Assembly: GCA_016196825.1 (NCBI GenBank)
Contig: JACPWY010000028.1
Span: forward strand, 29,182 to 93,181
From: Deltaproteobacteria bacterium
GTDB lineage: Bacteria > Bdellovibrionota > FAC87 > UBA2466
Direction: 5' to 3'
DNA: 64,000 bases
Positions 43,418 to 51,213 of the stretch are shown here, in pieces (positions within the stretch are counted from its first letter, which is position 1; every line of letters begins with the position of its first letter). The notes beneath the pieces are model-generated. The model made no database searches and had not been told where the DNA came from. It worked only from the letters and a program-made list of their open reading frames with translations. A program made the translations under genes and the position numbers.

Positions 43418-44104
43418 ATGGGGCATTTTTGGATGGCAGTGTTGGCGGGTGGTCTGGCCTGTTCGGCGATGGGCGCGTTATCGCCCTGTTCGGAACAGAT
43501 GGCGGGGCCAACCCCTGAAGAGAGCATCCGGGTTGCCAACGAGATGGCGCGGAATTTACTGAGCCGCACCTCGGAGCCGCTTCAGGAGAAGTGTCTGCAT
43601 CCGGCCTTGGGGCGCTGGGATCGGGCCCGGGCCGAAACTTGGATGGTGACGGGGGTGCCCTCGACCGTGCGCTTGATGACTGAGCGTGGTCCGTTTCGAA
43701 TCTACCTCCGAACTCAAAAGGAGCATGACGACTCTGTGGCCCTGCAAAGCTTGCTGAGCGCGGGTGCTTCCTATGTTGTGAAGTCACCGCGTCTTTGGCA
43801 GCGCTATCACACCGATCTCACGGGGATCTTTCTCACCCATCCGAACGTTCCTCCCGAACACATCGGATTAGGAAGGGAGGCAACCCATTTCATCGATATG
43901 CTACTCCCCGAGGGTGTTCCGCTGCTTTGGTTGGAGCGTGAGATTTTCCTGATTCCGCTGCCGCCTCGCATTTCCGAGTGGCGGGTGAAAGGTGGGGAGC
44001 CGGATAATCCTCATTACCGCATTCCTATGGAGATCGTGGTGCATGGGCCTCTGGGGCCGGCATTAACGGCTGAATTTCAAACGACTCGCCCGTTTATCCA
44101 CTAG
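43418..44104 (+). CDS. exported protein of unknown function
   Basis: A 228-residue protein with a signal peptide (FWMAVLAGGLACSAMGALS). The mature part includes two cysteines near its start, a predicted helical region, and a C-terminal beta-rich region (YRIPMEIVVHGPLGPALTAE). I do not recognise a family. It lies alone on the plus strand between two minus-strand genes, and its last 11 bases overlap the convergent SpoIID-like gene. Codon use looks like its neighbours. Confidence 0.65.
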   Translation: MGHFWMAVLAGGLACSAMGALSPCSEQMAGPTPEESIRVANEMARNLLSRTSEPLQEKCLHPALGRWDRARAETWMVTGVPSTVRLMTERGPFRIYLRTQKEHDDSVALQSLLSAGASYVVKSPRLWQRYHTDLTGIFLTHPNVPPEHIGLGREATHFIDMLLPEGVPLLWLEREIFLIPLPPRISEWRVKGGEPDNPHYRIPMEIVVHGPLGPALTAEFQTTRPFIH

Positions 44105-45239
44105 CGATTCTCACGCCCGGGTAGTAGTGGCGGAGGATTCCGAGAAAATCCTTTCCCATTTTTGCGAGGTATTGCGCTCCCCACTGGCAGAGTCCGACGC
44201 CGTGGCCGAAGCCGCGGCCTTCGAAAATGGCGAAGTCGCGGGTAAGTTGCCAGTCGAAGATTGCGCTGCGAAGTCGGGTGAATCCGAGGCGGGAACGGAG
44301 TTCATTGATACTGAGATTCCGCTCTAGCCCTTCTGAGAGCAGCATTATCTTGGTGACTCTTCCCGAGGGGTTGCGGCTCGCGGAGAGTGCGAGAGCGCCG
44401 GGCGCGGGTTCAAAGCCAAATGCGCGAATGAGTTGATCGCGCTGCACGATCATCTTCCAACGGGCTGGGTTTTTGCGGCAGTACGGGCAGGCGACCGATT
44501 GAGTTTTGGCGGATGAATCTTGCCAGACCTCGCGGGCGGATTGTGTGGTGCCGCCACAGCGGGAGTGGAAAAACGCTTTGAGCGGACGAGTGCCTTCCCA
44601 GAGGAGGACGCCAACCGTTTCTCGGACGGCGCGCTCGATCTTTTCATTCACGACGCCGGCTCCGGCGAAGGCCTGATCGTTGGTGCTGCCCTCAATGTCG
44701 AAATCGGGGTGACGGGCGTGTCGGATGGCGTCGCGGGCGAAAGATCGAGAAGCGACGGCCTGGGCTTTGAGGGCTTCGAGGTCCCAGAATTGATTCATCT
44801 CGGCGGCGAGCGTCCCGACGAGGTAGCTCTCAAGCGGCAATTGATTGACGATGGAGAGCCCGTTACTTTCTCGCCGGATTGTGAGGTCACCCACATGGAC
44901 CTGGGCGGCCATTTGCAGGTGGCCGCCCTCAATTGCGGGATGAACTCTCACGGTAGAGGCATCGAGTCGGCGGCCGTTGACGCGGATTCCCCCGGACTCG
45001 AGCCAATGGATATTGAGATTCAGAGTGAGTTCGCGAGCCTCGGCGTTATCGATCTGAAACCGGACGGCACCCGTGGTGGGGCGGATGTCGACGTGCTTCA
45101 CACGCCTTTCTAGAAGAACTCGGATCGGTATGTTAGCATTACTTTTACCCTCAAACCCCGCCCAACACAGCGCATTTAGGTTGAATATCAAAAAGACAGA
45201 TCGGATGCAGAGGTCGAGTGACGGGTTTTGGATTCGCAT
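44094..45239 (-). CDS. SpoIID/LytB-type peptidoglycan lytic transglycosylase
   Basis: An exported 381-residue protein (signal peptide near residues 8-28, FLIFNLNALCWAG). The SpoIID domain is clear: PLESYLVGTLAAEMNQFWDL with the catalytic Glu, ALKAQAVASRSFA, FFHSRCGGTTQSAREVW, and GFGHGVGLCQWGA near the end. SpoIID cuts denuded glycan strands during sporulation in Firmicutes; in Gram-negatives its role is in wall remodelling. It is divergent from an amidase gene, with only 25 bases between starts; the amidase could provide the denuded glycan. Confidence 0.92.
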   Translation of the reverse strand: MRIQNPSLDLCIRSVFLIFNLNALCWAGFEGKSNANIPIRVLLERRVKHVDIRPTTGAVRFQIDNAEARELTLNLNIHWLESGGIRVNGRRLDASTVRVHPAIEGGHLQMAAQVHVGDLTIRRESNGLSIVNQLPLESYLVGTLAAEMNQFWDLEALKAQAVASRSFARDAIRHARHPDFDIEGSTNDQAFAGAGVVNEKIERAVRETVGVLLWEGTRPLKAFFHSRCGGTTQSAREVWQDSSAKTQSVACPYCRKNPARWKMIVQRDQLIRAFGFEPAPGALALSASRNPSGRVTKIMLLSEGLERNLSINELRSRLGFTRLRSAIFDWQLTRDFAIFEGRGFGHGVGLCQWGAQYLAKMGKDFLGILRHYYPGVRIASG

Positions 45240-45264
45240 CGGGGGAATTTTTCGGGGAGCCGGA

Positions 45265-46176
45265 ATGAAACTGCGAGGGCCTCTCTATTATAGCATCGCG
45301 CTCATGCCGGCTCTAGCGCTGGGAGTAACCGCGGCGCGTGGGGGCTCGGATGTCTGGGATCTTGAAGCCTCCGCTGCTCCGGGGATTACTGATCCCTGTC
45401 AGGCGCAGTTGGTTTCGTCGGTGAATATCGAGGGTGGCGGGGGACGGTGTGGCCGAAGGGCGGGCGGGAATGCGACGGCGGACGTGACCTACCGGCTCGT
45501 GATCGATGCTGGTCACGGCGGGAAGGATCGCGGAGCTCAAGGTTTCTTGGGGATCTCGGAAAAATATCTTTCACTTGAGGTGGCCGAGCTCCTCAAGCGG
45601 AAGGTGGAAGAGAAGGCTCGCCTACTTGCTCTGGCTGTGCAGGTGAAGATGACTCGGGAGGAGGATGTGTTTCAGTCGTTGCATGATCGGGTGGAGATGG
45701 CGAATGAATGGCCGGCCGATCTCTTTTTGAGTCTTCACGCCAATTGGTCGACGATTCAGAAGGCGCGTGGCTTCGAGGTGTATTTCTTGAGTCATGAAGC
45801 ATCGGATGCCGAAGCTCGTCGATTGGTGCAGATCGAAAACCACACGGAAGAGGTGCCGATCAAGTCGGAGATTTTGAGTATCCTCACCGATGTTCAGAAT
45901 ACGAAGCATATCGAGGATTCGAGTCGGCTGGCCGAAACGATTTTTAATCGATTGAGTTTGGTGCACACGCCGAATGGGAGGGGAGTGCGACAGGGGCCCT
46001 TCACCGTTTTGTCGGGAACATCCATGCCGTCGGTGCTTATCGAGATGGGATTCGTGAGCAACCCCAATGATGCCAAGTTTTTGCACAATCCGGTCTATCT
46101 TCGTCGTCTAGCCGATGCTATAAGCGCTGGGGTCATCGATTTCGTACTGCGAAATCGAAAATCACAGACCTCTTAA
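45265..46176 (+). CDS. N-acetylmuramoyl-L-alanine amidase (Amidase_3)
   Basis: A 303-residue exported enzyme that removes stem peptides from muramic acid. A signal peptide ([16 protein letters not shown]) precedes a short linker and the amidase domain: [15 protein letters not shown] and SLHANW carry zinc-binding His residues, with Glu in [12 protein letters not shown], and [10 protein letters not shown] carries the catalytic Glu. GGGGAG precedes the ATG at 45265; the frame is open further upstream over the divergent gene and is not used. No AMIN targeting domain is visible, only about 70 residues before the catalytic domain. Confidence 0.92.
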   Translation: MKLRGPLYYSIALMPALALGVTAARGGSDVWDLEASAAPGITDPCQAQLVSSVNIEGGGGRCGRRAGGNATADVTYRLVIDAGHGGKDRGAQGFLGISEKYLSLEVAELLKRKVEEKARLLALAVQVKMTREEDVFQSLHDRVEMANEWPADLFLSLHANWSTIQKARGFEVYFLSHEASDAEARRLVQIENHTEEVPIKSEILSILTDVQNTKHIEDSSRLAETIFNRLSLVHTPNGRGVRQGPFTVLSGTSMPSVLIEMGFVSNPNDAKFLHNPVYLRRLADAISAGVIDFVLRNRKSQTS

Positions 46177-46196
46177 GATCCTGGAGAAATGAAAGA

Positions 46197-46907
46197 ATGC
46201 CTCGAGTTGATGGAAGAAGTTTTGATGCACTCCGTTCGGTGAAGATCACTCCGAATTTCCTGAAACACCCCGATGGGTCATGTCTCATCGAGATGGGTTC
46301 GACCCGAGTGGTTTGCAGCGCGATGGTAGAGGAGAATGTGCCCCCCTTTTTGAAGGGCAAGGGGCGAGGTTGGGTGACCGCCGAGTACAGCATGTTGCCG
46401 GCCTCATCGGGGCAGCGGATCCAGCGCGAGCGCAATAAGGTGGGAGGCCGGACGCATGAGATTCAGCGCTTGATTGGACGTTCGCTTCGGGCGTGTGTGG
46501 ATCTCGGGGCGCTCGGTGAGCGATCGATTCTCCTTGATTGCGATGTGCTCGACGCCGATGGGGGCACTCGAACTGCTTCGGTGACCGGCGCCTATGTGGC
46601 GTTGTCGCTCGCGTTGAACAAGTTGCGAGGGAAGTACCCGTCGTTTGCGAAAGCCATTCAGTGCGCAGTAGCCGCTGTTTCGGTGGGCGTGGTGAATGGT
46701 CAACCGGTCCTTGATCTTCCTTATGAAGAAGACAAGATCGCGGATGTGGATATGAACATCGTTAAGACCTCGGCCAATATGTATGTCGAGGTCCAGGGCA
46801 CGGCCGAGCATGAGCCGTTTGATGCGGCTACGTTGAGCTCGCTACTGGCAGTTGCTGATAAGGGGATCGCTCAGCTGTTTGAACTTCAGAAGCGGGCCTT
46901 GGGGTAG
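46197..46907 (+). CDS. rph: ribonuclease PH
   Basis: A 236-residue phosphorolytic 3'-5' exonuclease that trims tRNA ends. [20 protein letters not shown] is the family start; [20 protein letters not shown] and [17 protein letters not shown] are phosphate- and tRNA-binding blocks, and [20 protein letters not shown] follows. It is immediately followed by rdgB (stop and start adjoin), the common rph-rdgB pairing. Confidence 0.96.
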   Translation: MPRVDGRSFDALRSVKITPNFLKHPDGSCLIEMGSTRVVCSAMVEENVPPFLKGKGRGWVTAEYSMLPASSGQRIQRERNKVGGRTHEIQRLIGRSLRACVDLGALGERSILLDCDVLDADGGTRTASVTGAYVALSLALNKLRGKYPSFAKAIQCAVAAVSVGVVNGQPVLDLPYEEDKIADVDMNIVKTSANMYVEVQGTAEHEPFDAATLSSLLAVADKGIAQLFELQKRALG

Positions 46908-47495
46908 ATGGCCCGTCCGATTCTTCTCGCCACGCAAAACCGTGGAAAGGTCGCTGAGTTTCAAGCGATGCTTGTTCCCTTTGATGTGGTGACTCCTCCC
47001 GCCTCGATTCTCATCGAGGAAACGGGGGCGACCTACTGTGAGAATGCGCTGATTAAAGCTCTTCGTCATTTTGAAAAATACCGTGTGCCGGTTTTGGCCG
47101 ATGATTCGGGGCTGGAGTGCGACGCTTTGAAGGGGGAGCCGGGTGTTTTCTCGGCCCGCTTTGGCGGAGAGCGCATCTCCTGGCCGGACCGGTGGAAGCT
47201 TCTCAACGACACCATCGCTCGCTCGCGGGACCCCAAGAATCACAGGGCTCGATTTCGAGCGGTGCTTTGTTATTACGATGGAACGTCAGTGCCGCAGTTC
47301 TTCGAGGGTGTGGTGGAGGGAGAGATCTTGGCGAGTCCACGGGGTGACAAAGGGTTTGGGTATGATCCGATCTTTTTGGTGCCCGAGCGAGGCCTGTCGA
47401 TGGCAGAGATTGACAGTGTCGAGAAAAATCGCATCAGCCACCGCGCGAAGGCGGCCCAGGCCTTTCTCAGGGCCTACCCCAAAACCCTTCCGTAA
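46908..47495 (+). CDS. rdgB: XTP/dITP pyrophosphatase
   Basis: Removes non-canonical purine nucleoside triphosphates. The 195-residue HAM1/RdgB fold shows ATQNRGKVAEF at the start, LADDSGLECDAL with the catalytic Asp pair, FGYDPIF and SHRAKAAQAF. It begins directly after the rph stop codon and is likely translationally coupled. tRNA-Phe follows after a short promoter region. Confidence 0.95.
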   Translation: MARPILLATQNRGKVAEFQAMLVPFDVVTPPASILIEETGATYCENALIKALRHFEKYRVPVLADDSGLECDALKGEPGVFSARFGGERISWPDRWKLLNDTIARSRDPKNHRARFRAVLCYYDGTSVPQFFEGVVEGEILASPRGDKGFGYDPIFLVPERGLSMAEIDSVEKNRISHRAKAAQAFLRAYPKTLP

Positions 47496-47508
47496 AGAGG
47501 CGCTTTTC

Positions 47509-47537
47509 TTGACCTCTTAAGGGGTGGGCGTTAGTTT
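47509..47537 (+). promoter_or_regulatory. candidate promoter of tRNA-Phe
   Basis: TTGACC (47509-47514) and TAGTTT (47532-47537) are 17 bases apart and end 12 bases before the mature tRNA 5' end. Confidence 0.45.
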
Positions 47538-47549
47538 TCATGACCTTGG

Positions 47550-47622
47550 GCCCAGGTAGCTCATTCGGTAGAGCAGAGGATTGAAAATCCTCGTGTGGGC
47601 GGTTCGATTCCGTCCCTGGGCA
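47550..47622 (+). tRNA. tRNA-Phe (GAA)
   Basis: A complete 73-nt cloverleaf: acceptor GCCCAGG/CCTGGGC with discriminator A, D stem GCTC/GAGC, anticodon stem GAGGA/TCCTC around loop TTGAAAA (anticodon GAA), and a T arm GGCGG/CCGTC with TTCGATT. The CCA end is not encoded. An A+T-richer accessory stretch starts right after its 3' end, a common integration site. Confidence 0.96.
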
Positions 47623-47722
47623 TTTTCTTCGCACGTTGATGGAGAGCCACATCCCTTAACTAGAAATCTCCTTCTATTCTGTGCTATTTCTAGAACTCTT
47701 TTGCAGCCCCAGGAGGATTCAA

Positions 47723-48424
47723 ATGACTATTCGGAATTCGTTCTTGTTTCTAGTCTTTTTTCTGACGTCTTTGGCCCAATCATCCGAAGTTCGACCTAAG
47801 CTGATCATGCAGAATGGTTGGATTTTCGACATGGATTGCCAAGCGAAAACCGGATTCAAGATCGATCCAGCTTGGCAGTTCGAAGCCATTCAAAAGGAAA
47901 GGGAGTTTCAGGAGGCCTGGAATAAGAATGCCAAAGATCTAATCGAAACCGCCCAGACAGAAGCAGGGCGAATTTTTCAGCGCAGCGAATTGGATGTCAC
48001 GCTTTCCGTTTGCAACTTTACCCCTATGGCTCGGCCGTTCATCATGACTGTGAAACTGTACTTGGACAGTTATGCCAAGTCCTCGGGCAAGGAGAAGTGG
48101 ACACTCGGGAGGTTTGTGGTCCTTACCCACCACGAACTTATTCATCACTTGCTAGACAACACTGAAAATCTCGAGTTCAGAGCATTCTCCGCACTAAGCC
48201 AGAAATACAAGGCGGAAAACCCAAACGTTTTGGCTCACACCCATTTGATGGCAGTTCAGAAAGCGGTATACGTCGACCTCGAAAGAACAGATCTTTTGAA
48301 TGACACCAACGCAGTCTATGCCCACATTGGCGGGGATTACGCGCGTTCGTGGGAAATCGTAAATTCAGAAGGTACCGACCCGTTCCTTTTTGAACTCAAG
48401 GCTTGGAATAGAAAAACGCGATAG
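47723..48424 (+). CDS. secreted protein with HExxH motif, possible zinc peptidase
   Basis: A 233-residue exported protein (signal peptide IRNSFLFLVFFLTSLAQS). AGGAGG precedes the ATG at 47723. The only diagnostic element is VLTHHELIHHLLDN, where HELIH fits the zinc-peptidase HExxH pattern; a downstream Glu ligand cannot be assigned with confidence. Two cysteines (DCQAK and SVCNF) may form a disulfide. No known family is recognised. It is the first gene of the A+T-richer stretch after tRNA-Phe. Confidence 0.6.
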   Translation: MTIRNSFLFLVFFLTSLAQSSEVRPKLIMQNGWIFDMDCQAKTGFKIDPAWQFEAIQKEREFQEAWNKNAKDLIETAQTEAGRIFQRSELDVTLSVCNFTPMARPFIMTVKLYLDSYAKSSGKEKWTLGRFVVLTHHELIHHLLDNTENLEFRAFSALSQKYKAENPNVLAHTHLMAVQKAVYVDLERTDLLNDTNAVYAHIGGDYARSWEIVNSEGTDPFLFELKAWNRKTR

Positions 48425-48725
48425 TTAAACAGCTCCCGACAATTCCGACTGTTCTGCACTCGAGAAAACAAAACCCTTCTGAGACAGAAGTATTTTTGCA
48501 TACTGGCCAATCTTCAAATGACTCTAGGTCGTTCTGTTTCGGCAGAACATGTAAAGATACTTGCGTTGGCGGAGTCGGCTGTCTTAAGGTGCGGTCCTTC
48601 TTGGCGTGACATGGAAGAGCGACCAGAACGGAAAGACAAAGATCGGTGGTGGGAAGATGTCCTGCGGCGCGATCTTGGTCCCCACAACGGCTTGCTAGGC
48701 ACACGCCAAAAATCGGAGAAGACAA
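48425..48725. other. 301-bp region without a convincing gene
   Basis: Only a 71-codon frame (48518-48733) is open on the plus strand; its product (rich in Arg, Asp and Trp near the middle) matches nothing I know and lacks a good ribosome site. No repeat or hairpin stands out. Confidence 0.4.
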
Positions 48726-49048
48726 ATGATTGATCATATTGGTTTGAGAGTTACCGATTCCAGAAAGAGCACGCGGATGAAAACGCCGCCTTTGGCTACG
48801 AGGTCCCTCCCAGGCCGGATTTCTGGATCGGCGAAGGCACTCCTAACTCATTTCGCGTTCATATCGCCTTTCCCGCGGAGACTCGTAAACAGGTGGATGA
48901 GTTTTATAAGGCAGCACTCAAAGTGGGGGGAAAAGACAATGGCGCCCCAGGTCTCCGTCCGCATTACCACAAAGATTACTACGGAGCTTTTGTGCTCGAT
49001 CCGGACGGCCACAACATCGAAGCAGTTTGCCGCACTCCGAACTGTTAG
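48726..49048 (+). pseudogene. broken VOC (glyoxalase/bleomycin-resistance-like) gene
   Basis: The start MIDHIGLRVTDSRKS is a perfect VOC-family N-terminus. The continuation (FGYEVPPRPDFWIGEG, then FPAETRKQVDEFYKAALKVG, then HYHKDYYGAFVLDPDGHNIE) is in a different reading frame and matches the middle and end of the same family. About 25-30 residues normally between these parts (the SKAFYEKALAPLGY region) are missing. A deletion with a frameshift therefore inactivated the gene; neither frame alone encodes a complete protein. The stop is at 49046-49048. The copy would have been a ~125-residue dioxygenase-fold protein. Confidence 0.85.
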
Positions 49049-49501
49049 AACCCCGAAAAGCTCACCAAGATTCTCTTGCAAAGGAGTGAAAATCTTTATG
49101 AGAAATGGGAGAACATCGTCCCTGGTAGGAAACTCATCTTCACCTACTAACAACCGTTCCTGAACCCCTGGCTCCCGAAAAAAATCGATTAAAAAACCAA
49201 CAAAAAGCAGAACAGTACCTCGGCGCTGACCCCTTCCCATACACGTTGTGGAGGGGGGGGTCAGCAGGAAAAATTGAGATTGATCATACGGCTGTGGCCG
49301 CCGCGACCGTGAAATCGCAGGGTTACAACTTTGGGGGTGTTCAGCGACTGAACACGGGAGTTCAGCTACAACACCGAAGTCTATAACCTCCAGGCCGTTT
49401 GAACGAGCAATTCCCGCTCAGTTCCACGGGAGCCAAGGTCCGGGGGGCATCAAACAGTTTTTGGGAGGAAATGTCCTTTTGGTGATGTATACCTCGGGTC
49501 A
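49049..49501. other. 453-bp region of decayed coding fragments
   Basis: No intact gene. Open fragments look like former protein: SENLYEKWENIVPGRKLIF ending at a stop near 49150, then IEIDHTAVAAATVKSQGYNF near 49275-49335, followed in another frame by EFSYNTEVYNLQ and then EQFPLSSTGAKVRGASNSFW. A run of eight G residues (49253-49260) and an inverted repeat (49225-49265) lie between. The segment resembles a disrupted gene rather than regulatory DNA. Confidence 0.45.
49213..49265. repeat. REP-like inverted repeat
   Basis: GCTGACCCC (49225-49233) is exactly complementary to GGGGTCAGC (49257-49265). CAGTACCTCGGC precedes the left copy. GGGGTCAG-type palindromes beside RAYT genes are typical REP sequences, so this may be a REP pair or its remains. 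Confidence 0.4.
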
Positions 49502-50362
49502 ATGCGAGCCGTAATCGTAATAGGAACTTGGGCCTTTTCTTTGGCCAACGCAGATGTTTGCTCGGAGTGGTTTCGGGGTTCCGGGCTCAAGGCAGGGCTA
49601 CGCTGTGTCGAGAAGTGCATGCTATTGCCGACCGGTATGGCAAACTATTTTTGTCCGGAGCAATGCAAGAGTTTATGTAGCGGCGCGAAATGCGATTCTT
49701 CGCAACGCTGGGTGGAGGCATTCCACCAAGACGCGTATCGGGTGGGGAATGGTAAGGTCGTTCCTGCCAAAGATGTGCCCGGTCACTGCGAAAAGACGAC
49801 GCCTGCCGACAAGACTTGGATAGCTAAGTTACTGGATGGCAAACCATCTACTTGGCGACCCGGTGAGAAAGTTTCGAAATGGACGGCGGAGCAGCGAGAG
49901 AGAGTTTTGGCAGCTCTTCGTGAGATTCCAGATTTTCTAAAGGACCCCAATATTTTTGGGATTTTTCGCATGAAGGACTCGGAAACTCCCAATAACCCCG
50001 CGAGCAGTGATTACTCCGATATTGTTTTGTATGATAGAGCCTTCAGCGATAAGGAAAACCTGACGCAAGTTTTGGAGCATGAAATGGCGCACCGACTTTT
50101 CGATAAGCTCCCCAAGTCCGAACAGGACGATTTTAGAAACGTGGGTCAATGGGAGGAAAACCCTCAGAAACCCGGGACCTTCTTGCGAGGTCGCGAAAAA
50201 GGTGGTTTTGTCCGGGAAAATGACATGGCCAATCCCGAAGAAGATTTTGCTGATGGAATTGTCACATTTCTGAATGACCCAGAAAAATTGAAACGCACCG
50301 CGCCTCGAGTCTATCGATGGATGAAGGACCATTATGGTTCTGTTTCCAGGGGAAAAAAATGA
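49502..50362 (+). CDS. secreted Cys-rich protein with HEMAH zinc-peptidase motif
   Basis: A 286-residue protein. The short hydrophobic start (MRAVIVIGTWAFSLANA) is a plausible signal peptide. The next 80 residues contain nine cysteines in pairs (RCVEKCMLLPTG; FCPEQCKSLCSGAKC), suggesting disulfides outside the cytoplasm. The C-terminal part has VLEHEMAHRLFDKLPKSEQD, fitting HExxH, and NPEEDFADGI, which may hold the third zinc ligand. Its stop overlaps the next gene's start (ATGA). No specific family is recognised; a secreted metallopeptidase is the best inference. Confidence 0.65.
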   Translation: MRAVIVIGTWAFSLANADVCSEWFRGSGLKAGLRCVEKCMLLPTGMANYFCPEQCKSLCSGAKCDSSQRWVEAFHQDAYRVGNGKVVPAKDVPGHCEKTTPADKTWIAKLLDGKPSTWRPGEKVSKWTAEQRERVLAALREIPDFLKDPNIFGIFRMKDSETPNNPASSDYSDIVLYDRAFSDKENLTQVLEHEMAHRLFDKLPKSEQDDFRNVGQWEENPQKPGTFLRGREKGGFVRENDMANPEEDFADGIVTFLNDPEKLKRTAPRVYRWMKDHYGSVSRGKK

Positions 50363-50997
50363 GCCTCCAATTTTCTTTTGCACTGATGGTTCTGGTGGGA
50401 ACTATGTTATCGTTTCCCGAAGCCGCTTCCGCGAACACCTCACTCGACCTTAAGACCGTTGAACAAGTGATTCCCGGAAAGTCTACAAAGGGGCAGGTAA
50501 AGGACCTTCTTGGCCCACCCAACGAAATTACCGATTTGAACAAGATGACTGCAGTGGAAGATGAACGGGGAGAGTTGTGGCGGTATCGAATGGGGAAGGA
50601 AACTCGGCTGACCGTATTTTTTTCCAACCAAAACCAGTTGGTATCTTGGACGTGGCACGTTCCAGAGAGCGCGCGCGAAGCAAATCTTAAGTTTGCAATT
50701 GAACGCTACGGAACGGTAGGGGAGTGGGAAAACGACTTGGAGGGTTGGGTCAACCCACACGCATATCCCAATGAGTGCTATTTCAAGAATTCCAAATCTG
50801 CGATTCTGATCACTTACAACCGTGCTCGCAACGAAGTATTCGCCATAACGAAGAGGGATCCGAATAGAAATCCAGCAACAATATTAAATGATAAGCCACC
50901 CTCGTTTTGCATCGGTTCCACCTGTTCGCCGGGTATTTCCGCACAAGAGTTTTTCAAAGACTTTCCAATTTCAAAGTATTGCGCGCTGCCTAAATAA
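50359..50997 (+). CDS. exported BamE/SmpA-like domain protein
   Basis: A 212-residue exported protein (signal peptide FSFALMVLVGTMLSFPEAASA). Residues about 35-95 match the SmpA/OmlA pattern: VIPGKSTKGQVKDLLGPPNE, then ELWRYRMGK and a beta-rich close. BamE itself helps assemble outer-membrane proteins, but this domain occurs in many proteins. There is no lipobox. The second half is unrelated to BamE and has cysteines near the end. It is coupled to the HEMAH protein by an ATGA overlap, so the two may work together. Confidence 0.65.
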   Translation: MSLQFSFALMVLVGTMLSFPEAASANTSLDLKTVEQVIPGKSTKGQVKDLLGPPNEITDLNKMTAVEDERGELWRYRMGKETRLTVFFSNQNQLVSWTWHVPESAREANLKFAIERYGTVGEWENDLEGWVNPHAYPNECYFKNSKSAILITYNRARNEVFAITKRDPNRNPATILNDKPPSFCIGSTCSPGISAQEFFKDFPISKYCALPK

Positions 50998-51213
50998 AGG
51001 CACCGAACCACTTCTTTCCTTGGGCGCCCCATAGCCGATGCATTTCCACCGAGCAATTCCTCCTCAATCAACTTCTAAACTCTCTAGGAAACCTCCATGA
51101 GAAGGAATTAGCGGAATTTCTGAATGTGGAAGCCTATCGACGCCACGAGGGCAGGCTCAAATATCAACTGGCTTTAAACTCAGTCCAAATCGGGGGATGT
51201 AGCAGCAGACACC
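50998..51213. other. intergenic region with a possible gene remnant
   Basis: A stretch at about 51045-51200 encodes, without an in-frame stop, a peptide that looks natural (LHEKELAEFLNVEAYRRHEG in its middle) but has no start codon or ribosome site. It may be the 3' piece of a lost gene. It lies between two convergent genes. Confidence 0.3.

Noticed and set aside
48518..48733. 71-codon plus-strand frame after the HExxH gene
   Set aside because: No ribosome site and no recognised similarity, so it is reported only as part of a gene-free stretch.
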